Assembly: GCF_910578895.1 (NCBI RefSeq)
Contig: NZ_CAJTSC010000059.1
Coordinates: 1-18,379, forward strand
Direction of reading: 5' to 3'
DNA: 18,379 bases
Origin: an uncultured Bacteroides sp.
GTDB lineage: Bacteria > Bacteroidota > Bacteroidia > Bacteroidales > Bacteroidaceae
Within the stretch, counting starts at the first letter, position 1, and the number at the start of each line of letters is the position of its first letter. Below, piece after piece: positions 8,201 through 12,763 of this stretch. Made by a program: the position numbers and the translations under genes. The notes under the pieces were generated by a model, which was not told the DNA's origin, did no database searches, and saw only the letters and a program-made list of their open reading frames with translations.

Positions 8201-9274
8201 CACAAGCGAACGGTGGTTGCCCAGGGAATGCTTTATCAGGCTGTAACTTCCGTAATGGTTGTTGCGGATTGTGATGCCGGTAGGATAGTTGGCAAGCCAG
8301 ATGCGTTCGTCCTCGTCTACGTAGATGTCATTGATGTTGTTTCCGTTCATCGCGTTGTATCTGCCGTAGTCCGCCGTTATATAGGGTTCGCACACGTATG
8401 TGTCCACATCCAGCTTGTACACGCCTTTCCCGCCTGTGGCAATCAGAAGCTCCCGGTCGTTCAAGGCGGTAATCTGGTTTATCTTTGCATTGTTGGGCGC
8501 CTGGCAGGGTTTGATTTCCCCTGCTCCGTTCATGTCGTATACGAATATTCCCGCTTCATAGTTTCCCACGAACAGTTGTTTGGAAGCGCTGTGATAATAG
8601 AGTTTGTGTACCGGCGTATCGATGCTTCCCGCCGTTTCGTCGGGGAGCACTTGCAGCTCTCCCTTCTTTGCTTCGGCATGAAACAGCCCGCTTCCCGTGC
8701 CGATGAAGAAACGGTTGCCGCTTGTCTGTTCGATGGAGGCAATCTCACCGTCGACCGGTGCCGGTATATGCAGGGTGGCTCCGGTGCGGGTGTCATACCA
8801 TGTGATGCTGTCTTTGCTGCATAGCCAGATGCGGTCGTTCTTGTCCAGATAGCCGTAGCTCAGGAGCGCCTGCGACTTGTTACGGATCAGTTCCGGATGC
8901 ACGTAGGCAAGCTCGAACCTGTCATGCCGCGAATCGTATTTGAAAATACGCCCTTTCTGCCCGATTACCCATAGCACATGCCCGTTGTCCATATACAGCC
9001 AGCTCAGGGCGATGCGGGAGTCCAGTTTCATGCTCTCGTCCGAAAAACTGTAGTGCTTGATTTGCTTCCCGTCATACCGGTCTATGCCTTCCTGGGTCAG
9101 AAACCACATATATCCCTGCTGGTCTTTCTGTATGTGGTATATTTTCTGGTTGTTCAGCCCGTCTTCCAGCCCTATGTATTTATAAATCTGGCACCTGCCT
9201 GCGGTGCTTCCGATGAAGAGGATAACAAGGAGGAAGATTAGCCTGATGTCTGAATGTATTTTCATGTTTGTCAT
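5273..9274 (-). CDS. Hybrid two-component system sensor kinase/AraC-type regulator
   Basis: This single protein of 1333 residues combines a sensor, kinase, receiver and DNA-binding domain. A signal peptide (1-29) is followed by a periplasmic part of repeated propeller blades (about 30-655, with recurring motifs such as DGLNNQKIYHI, GYMWFLT, GDLWFATSNG, RLYIGT) and a Y_Y_Y domain (about 695-775). One membrane helix spans 784-804. In the cytoplasm lie HisKA (H825 in AHDIRTP), HATPase (N942 in ILSNALKY, DTGIGIP, GSGIGLM), a receiver (E1087, D1088, phospho-acceptor D1130, K1182) and an AraC-type HTH (about 1230-1326). Relatives in Bacteroides sense glycan fragments and switch on polysaccharide utilisation loci, but none is visible nearby, so the ligand and targets are open. 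The gene begins 30 nt after the GNAT-like gene; an alternative start is 9265. All key residues are present. Confidence 0.96.
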   Translation of the reverse strand: MTNMKIHSDIRLIFLLVILFIGSTAGRCQIYKYIGLEDGLNNQKIYHIQKDQQGYMWFLTQEGIDRYDGKQIKHYSFSDESMKLDSRIALSWLYMDNGHVLWVIGQKGRIFKYDSRHDRFELAYVHPELIRNKSQALLSYGYLDKNDRIWLCSKDSITWYDTRTGATLHIPAPVDGEIASIEQTSGNRFFIGTGSGLFHAEAKKGELQVLPDETAGSIDTPVHKLYYHSASKQLFVGNYEAGIFVYDMNGAGEIKPCQAPNNAKINQITALNDRELLIATGGKGVYKLDVDTYVCEPYITADYGRYNAMNGNNINDIYVDEDERIWLANYPTGITIRNNHYGSYSLIKHSLGNHRSLVNNQVHDVIEDSDGDLWFATSNGISLYRTATKEWRSFFSSFDLVPDDENHIFLALCEVSPGVIWAGGYTSGIYKIEKKDGFKTSYLSPVVMAGVRPDQYIYDIKKDSEGNVWSGGYYHLKRINLETKEVRLYPGVNSITIIQEKDRRHMWIGTRMGLYLLDKKTGAYRYMDLPVESPYICALYQKEDGRLYIGTRGAGLLVYDLNTEKFIYQYRTDNCALISDNIYTILPRQDENLIMGTENGITIYSPEEHTFRNWTREQGLISVNFNAGSATTYSKNSVVFGGNDGVVKFPIDIQIPEPGYSRLLLRDFMIAYHPVYPGDEDSPLKKDIDETDRLELAHEQNSFSLDVASINYDYPSNILYSWKIDGFHKEWSRPSPDGRIIVRNLPPGSYTLQIRAISNEERYKTYETRNIQIVITPPAWASAWAMIGYAILLIIVMGIIFRIIMLHRQKKVSDERTRFFINTAHDIRTPLTLIKAPLEEVVENRMVSEQVLPHMNMALKNVNALLQLTTNLINFERIDIYSSALYVSEYELNTYMNNICTTFRKYAEMKHVNFVYESNFDYLNVWFDSDKMTSILKNILSNALKYTAKGGSVRIYASEEGNTWSIEVKDTGIGIPSSEQKKLFKNYFRGSNVVNLKVTGSGIGLMLVYKLVKLHKGNIQIQSTESQGTSVLVTFPKGNSHLHKAKFISPKTTDNLPETIIPTGAPELPPAETPRASGPLQRILIVEDNDDLRNYLANMFRTDYNIQSCPNGKEALVIIREFNPDLVISDIMMPEMSGDELCSAIKGDLAISHIPIILLTALGDEKNMLEGLAIGADAYITKPFSVGILKATVKNILANRTLLRQIYNSIEDKEQHLPANCTDSLDWKFIASVKECIEKNMGNPDFNVDMLSSQHRMSRTSFFNKLKVLTGYAPADYIRMIRLQHAVQLLKQDEYTITEIADMVGFSDAKYFREVFKKYYNVSPSKFNKKSED

Positions 9275-9304
9275 AGAAGATTCAAGAATTCAGAGTGCCG
9301 TTTC

Positions 9305-10441
9305 TCACTTTATAGCCTTGACAAAAGCCCTCCGGCGCTTGTGCTGCTCGGTTTTGAAATACTCCCACTGCGCCTGCACCTTGCCGTTCATCTCCAGTTC
9401 GGGATTGCTTTCCGCAAAGACAAAGCCCAGCTTCTGATACACGGGAATCAGGTCGGAGAAAAGCAGCGCGTTTATGCCCTTGTTCTGGTATTCGGGCTTC
9501 ACCGCCACCAGCAGCAGGTCCAGCATTTTGGCGCGGCGTTTCATGAACAGGGCTTTCAGCAAGTGATACCAGCCGAAGGGCAACAGGCGCCCGCGCGATT
9601 TCTGCAAGGCTTCCGACAGGGAAGGCATGGAGATGCCCACGGCTATCAGTTTGTCTTCGGCATCTGTCACCAAGGTCACCATGCGCAGGTCCAGGATGGG
9701 CAGGTACATCTTCACATACTGGTCGATCTGGCGTTGCGACAGGGCTGAGTAGCCGTACAGCGGGCTGTATGCCTCGTTCATCAGTTCGAAGATGGCTTGC
9801 CCGTAGTCGCAGGCAATCTTCTTGGCAGAGGAATACTTCTTGATTTTGAGGTTGTACTTACGCTGTATCAGTTCTGAAATGCGCTTGTGCTTGTCGGGTA
9901 TGGCGTCCGGAATGTAAATCTTGTATTCCACCCAGTCGGCATCTTTCTCGAAGCCCATGCGCTCCATGTGTTGCGGATAGTAAGGATAGTTGTAGATGGT
10001 TGCCATTGTGCCGAGCTGGTCGTACCCCTCCACAAGCATGCCTTCCGCATCGAAGTCGGTGAAGCCCAACGGACCCTGTATGTGGGTCATGCCCCGTTTC
10101 TTGCCCCACTCCTCGACGGCGTGTATGAGCGCTTCCGACACTTCGGGGTCGTCGATGAAGTCAATCCAGCCGAAGCGTACCTCTTTTTTATTCCAGGTTT
10201 GGTTGGCTTTATGGTTGACGATGGCGGCCACGCGCCCTGCTATTTTACCGTCCTTGTAGGCAAGGAAGTAATCGGCTTCGCAAAACTCGAAGGCGGCGTT
10301 CTTCTTCTTGTTGAAGGTGTTGAGCATGTCATCGTAAAGGTCGGGCACCGAATACGGGTTGTTTTTATATAGCGTGTAGTTGAAACGGATAAACTGTTTG
10401 AGTTCCTTTTTTGTAGAGACCTTTTTAATAGTAATTGCCAT
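9305..10441 (-). CDS. GNAT-like acetyltransferase-fold protein of unknown substrate
   Basis: The 378-residue protein resembles a conserved Bacteroidales family usually labelled N-acetyltransferase or hypothetical. The C-terminal part carries an acetyl-CoA binding motif A: LLLVAVKPEYQNKGINALL (309-327), with Q319-N-K-G322 in the pyrophosphate loop position and the preceding beta strand. The N-terminal half (1-170) has its own GNAT-like features (DYFLAYKDGKIAGRVAAIV at 57-75, then a helix with EEWGKKRGM), so it may be a double GNAT fold with one degenerate half. There is no signal peptide, so it should be cytoplasmic. It has a perfect -7 box upstream (10465-10472), and the hybrid regulator starts 30 nt downstream, so the two may share a transcript. 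Substrate is unknown. Confidence 0.8.
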   Translation of the reverse strand: MAITIKKVSTKKELKQFIRFNYTLYKNNPYSVPDLYDDMLNTFNKKKNAAFEFCEADYFLAYKDGKIAGRVAAIVNHKANQTWNKKEVRFGWIDFIDDPEVSEALIHAVEEWGKKRGMTHIQGPLGFTDFDAEGMLVEGYDQLGTMATIYNYPYYPQHMERMGFEKDADWVEYKIYIPDAIPDKHKRISELIQRKYNLKIKKYSSAKKIACDYGQAIFELMNEAYSPLYGYSALSQRQIDQYVKMYLPILDLRMVTLVTDAEDKLIAVGISMPSLSEALQKSRGRLLPFGWYHLLKALFMKRRAKMLDLLLVAVKPEYQNKGINALLFSDLIPVYQKLGFVFAESNPELEMNGKVQAQWEYFKTEQHKRRRAFVKAIK

Positions 10442-10464
10442 AGTAGTATGTTGTTATGAGTGGG

Positions 10465-10472
10465 CAAAGATA
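10465..10472 (-). promoter_or_regulatory. -7 box of the GNAT-like gene
   Basis: TATCTTTG on the minus strand, 23 nt upstream of the start codon, in the gap after the exchanger stop codon. The -33 region is AT-rich without a clean TTTG. Confidence 0.6.
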
Positions 10473-10498
10473 CATGAAAAACTTTAAAAAGCAGTGCC

Positions 10499-11464
10499 TT
10501 ACAGGCTATAAATGAGGAATGCCGTGTATGCGATGTAGCAAAGCGCCAGGATGCTTCCCTCGATGCGGGTGATGGTGCGCTTGGCAAAGAACAGCCCGAA
10601 GAGCCAAAGCAGGACGCTCGAGCCTGCCAGCACCCATAGGTCCAGGTTGGTGATGCCCGTCAGGTGCAGCGGGGTGATGGACGCGCTGCATCCCAACACA
10701 AGGAATACGTTGAACAGGTTGCTGCCCACCACGTTGCCGATGGCTATCTCCGGGTTTTTCTTCAAAGCCGCCACAATGGAGGTGGCGAGTTCGGGCAGTG
10801 ACGTGCCGCCTGCCACCAGCGTTAGGCCGATGACGGATTCGCTCACTCCCAGGCTGCGTGCAATGCCGCTTGCGCCGTCCACAAAGAAGCTTCCTCCGGC
10901 AATGAGCGCGCCCAGTCCGCCCAGGATGTAGAGTACGGACTTCCAGAGCGGCAGTTGCCTGATGTGCTCCTCGCCGCCTGCCGTTGCTTCCGGGGAGTCG
11001 TGCGAGGCGATGGCAAAGGTGTAGCTCAGGAAGATGGCGAAGAAACAGAGCAGCAACAGCCCGTCGGTGGTGCTGAGCACGTTGGCTTCGTCTCCGTTCA
11101 GGAATACGTCGTTGGCGCAGACCAGCAAGGCTATGGAGGAGAGGATGCACAGGGGGATTTCTTTCTGCAAGGTGTTGCGACCCACCACAATCGGGGCGAA
11201 CAGTGCGGTGCATCCCACAATCATCAGCGTGTTGAACAGGTTGCTGCCCACCACGTTGCCTACGGCGATGTCCGCGCTTCCTTTCAGTGCGGAAGACACG
11301 CTGACCGCCAGTTCCGGGGCAGAGGTGCCGAAAGCAACGATGGTCAGCCCGATAACGATGTTGGGGATGCGGAAGCGTTTGGCAACGGATGCCGCTCCGT
11401 CTGTCAGTCCGTTTGCGCCCGACAGGATAAGGAGAAGTCCTCCTACGAGTAACAGGATGTTCAT
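10499..11464 (-). CDS. Calcium/sodium antiporter, CaCA family (YrbG-like)
   Basis: The 321-residue membrane protein exchanges Ca2+ for Na+ or H+ across the inner membrane. It contains the two inverted alpha-repeats of the family: VAFGTSAPELAVS (43-55) with GNVVGSNLFN (69-78), and VAGGTSLPELATS (217-229) with GNVVGSNLFN (243-252); the Glu residues E51 and E225 are the expected cation ligands. About ten hydrophobic helices are visible, with a polar cytoplasmic loop near 152-172. The start at 11464 is chosen over an upstream in-frame Met at 11542 because the extra 26 codons would contain the -7 promoter box and an inverted-repeat element, and the family begins with a hydrophobic helix (MNILLLVGG). 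It is probably transcribed alone; a new promoter follows for the next gene. Confidence 0.95.
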   Translation of the reverse strand: MNILLLVGGLLLILSGANGLTDGAASVAKRFRIPNIVIGLTIVAFGTSAPELAVSVSSALKGSADIAVGNVVGSNLFNTLMIVGCTALFAPIVVGRNTLQKEIPLCILSSIALLVCANDVFLNGDEANVLSTTDGLLLLCFFAIFLSYTFAIASHDSPEATAGGEEHIRQLPLWKSVLYILGGLGALIAGGSFFVDGASGIARSLGVSESVIGLTLVAGGTSLPELATSIVAALKKNPEIAIGNVVGSNLFNVFLVLGCSASITPLHLTGITNLDLWVLAGSSVLLWLFGLFFAKRTITRIEGSILALCYIAYTAFLIYSL

Positions 11465-11484
11465 GGAGTATGTTGTTTTACGGG

Positions 11485-11492
11485 CAAAGATA
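11485..11492 (-). promoter_or_regulatory. -7 box of the antiporter gene
   Basis: TATCTTTG on the minus strand, 20 nt upstream of the chosen antiporter start. The expected -33 region (about 11512-11516) coincides with the edge of the inverted repeat 11513-11558, so that repeat could influence expression. Confidence 0.65.
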
Positions 11493-11504
11493 ATGGAAAA
11501 ATTC

Positions 11505-11558
11505 GCGTCATCCGCATCATCCGCGCCTAAAAGATGGTGCATAGGCGCGGATGATGCG
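11505..11558. repeat. Dispersed repeat copy 1 with 17-bp perfect inverted repeat
   Basis: CGCATCATCCGCGCCTA (11513-11529) and its exact reverse complement (11542-11558) flank a 12-nt loop. The segment 11505-11543 aligns without gaps to 12440-12478, about 31 of 39 bases being the same, including CTxAAAGATGGT. Such short imperfect elements look like interspersed intergenic repeats rather than an operator, but this copy abuts the antiporter promoter. Confidence 0.8.
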
Positions 11559-11585
11559 TTTAATAAGGAGCTAAGGGTATTAAAA

Positions 11586-11727
11586 GGAGTTAAAGGGAGT
11601 TATCAGCCGCCAAGCCGGCTTAGAAGTCAGAGCCGATACTTCTGCAACGATGTCATACACAAGCGTATCGGTTCCGACTCCTTTAATTCCTGACGAGGCA
11701 ATGCGAAGTGATAACTCCTTTGACTTC
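11586..11727. repeat. 142-bp imperfect foldback element
   Basis: The outer arms are 11586-11604 (GGAGTTAAAGGGAGTTATC) and 11710-11727, which match as reverse complements with two differences and one gap. The inner arms GTCAGAGCCGATAC (11626-11639) and GTATCGGTTCCGAC (11665-11678) pair with two differences, leaving a 25-nt loop. The middle of each side is unpaired. It has no coding capacity and no transposase; it may be a miniature mobile element or a structured RNA. Confidence 0.6.
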
Positions 11728-11894
11728 TGACGGAGCGGAGCGATAACTCTCTCGTAACTCTTCGGCTTCGTTTCGTGGCAAAAAGACGGCAAAACCGCCG
11801 TTTTGCTTACTCCCGCTCCTGCGCCTTGCTTCCGATATAGAAGCGCCTTGCATAAAACGCGGATGGATATGCTTCTTTTTCCGATAAAAATGCG

Positions 11895-11919
11895 CCGTTT
11901 ATGCGGAAAACGGTTTTTT
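11895..11919 (+). terminator. Orphan intrinsic terminator-like hairpin
   Basis: CCGTTT (11895-11900), a 7-nt loop and AAACGG (11908-11913) are followed by six T residues (11914-11919). In the plus direction this looks like a weak Rho-independent terminator, but no plus-strand gene ends upstream within 10 kb. It could end an unannotated RNA or be chance in an AT/GC-alternating stretch. Confidence 0.35.
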
Positions 11920-11928
11920 CTCCCGTTG

Positions 11929-12082
11929 GACACAACCATTTCGGCCGATAGATGTTAGCATCTGTGGCGAGGGACATTAGTGTTTGTCACGGTAGACACT
12001 AATGTCTGTCACGATAGACTCTATTGTCCATCACGAGCGGCATTAATGTCCCTCGCCACAGACACTGATATCGGACCAACGG
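11929..12082. repeat. Array of six to seven 22-bp units with GACA-N4-TGTC cores
   Basis: Contiguous 22-bp units start at 11951, 11973, 11995, 12017, 12039 and 12061, with a decayed unit at 11929. Each opens with a 12-bp near-palindrome of the form GACA-N4-TGTC (GACACTAATGTC in the unit at 11995 is typical; GATGTTAGCATC and GGCATTAATGTC are variants with mostly kept symmetry) and usually continues with a TGTCAC-like tail ending GATA or GGTA. The centre is nearly always TA-containing. It lies between divergent antiporter and MscS genes, about 540 bp upstream of the MscS promoter. Role unknown; the regular two-turn spacing would suit a protein binding one DNA face. Confidence 0.85.
11961..12062. 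repeat. 22-bp inverted repeat spanning the second array
   Basis: The 22 bases at 11961-11982 (starting TCTGTGGCGAGGGACATTA) are the reverse complement of 12041-12062 with one difference. The 58 nt between them hold the central units of the 22-bp array, so the whole array could fold into one long cruciform or RNA hairpin. The arms straddle unit boundaries, so this symmetry is not explained by the tandem repeat itself. Confidence 0.85.
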
Positions 12083-12287
12083 GGTGCTCGTACAAAGCGT
12101 TTCCGGTGCTTTTCCGCGCCGGTTGGTTTGTAAGGATTTCGCTATCGCGCTGTATGTGTGCGAGATAAGCGTTCGCCGTTTCGTTTTTTCCGGCAGGCGG
12201 CACATCGGGGCGGAAACAGGCGATTCTGCGGCGCCGGGAAATACAGATTGTCAGAAAGACAGGTTGTGCTGGTTTTTCCGTTTCAAG

Positions 12288-12355
12288 GAGCCGGAGGGAG
12301 CTGTCGGGAGTCTCACAGGGAGTTGTCGGGAGCCGGAGGGAATTATATGGGAGGG
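12288..12355 (+). repeat. G-rich repeat with GGGAR every 10-12 bp
   Basis: GAGCCGGAGGGA occurs at 12288-12299 and 12330-12341, and TGTCGGGAG at 12302-12310 and 12324-12332, exactly 22 bp apart. GGGAG or GGGAA starts at 12296, 12306, 12318, 12328, 12338 and 12349. The runs of three G separated by 7-9 nt could form a loose G-quadruplex. No coding role is apparent. Confidence 0.65.
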
Positions 12356-12398
12356 TGTCGAAACGATAAAAGGCTTATATAATCACGTTTTTTCATTC

Positions 12399-12478
12399 GC
12401 AGATGATACGGATGCCGCTGATAAATCAAGAGAAAATCTGCGTTATCCGTATCATCTGCAACTGAAAGATGGTATATA
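12399..12478. repeat. Dispersed repeat copy 2 with 15-bp inverted repeat
   Basis: GCAGATGATACGGAT (12399-12413) is the exact reverse complement of 12445-12459 across a 31-nt AT-rich loop. The 12440-12478 part aligns to 11505-11543. Sequences of this ATCCGTATCATCTGC type look like the interspersed intergenic repeats of Bacteroides, in my recollection. Confidence 0.75.
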
Positions 12479-12619
12479 AGTTGTTTCGGCATACGTTCTT
12501 TTAACTCTCAGCCCGAAGGGCGATAACTCCTTCCTGTTCTCTCCGGTTCTTGGGGATGAAGGCGCCGTGCCGGTAGTATGAACAAAGCGGCAAAAAAGTT
12601 TTTTTTCAGCCGTTTTTAG

Positions 12620-12627
12620 TATCTTTG
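12620..12627 (+). promoter_or_regulatory. -7 box of the MscS-type gene
   Basis: TATCTTTG, preceded by an A-tract/T-tract region (12592-12606) flanked by CGGC and GCCG that can also form an AT-rich hairpin. Transcription would start about 130 nt before the chosen start codon at 12764, leaving a rather long leader. Confidence 0.6.
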
Positions 12628-12763
12628 CGCATGCGGTTCGATATGCGGTACGCTGTGTGGTGACGAATGAAAAAGGGTGGCAGCCCGGAAAGGAACTTGG
12701 GCGGCAGCCGTGCAGAACAGGCTTTTAACTGTATTAGGAATGACCGATAAATATTTTTGTAGG

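Larger units (their letters stand above)
11493..12619. other. 1.1-kb gene-free, repeat-rich region
   Basis: No credible gene lies here. Open frames such as 11580-11939 (minus) and 12084-12479 (plus) run straight through inverted repeats and have no recognisable composition. Instead the stretch holds an inverted repeat (11513-11558), a 142-bp foldback (11586-11727), a terminator-like hairpin (11895-11919), the second 22-bp-period array (11929-12082), a G-rich phased repeat (12288-12355) and a second dispersed-repeat copy (12399-12478). The short motif GATAACTC recurs at 11710, 11742 and 12522, and inverted at 11597-11604. It is bordered by outward-facing promoters of the antiporter and the MscS gene. 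Confidence 0.75.

Noticed and set aside
11580..11939. 119-residue minus-strand frame
   Set aside because: It covers the foldback element and the terminator-like hairpin and has no recognisable features.
12084..12479. 131-residue plus-strand frame
   Set aside because: It ends in the dispersed repeat and includes the G-rich repeat; no -7 box or domain supports it.
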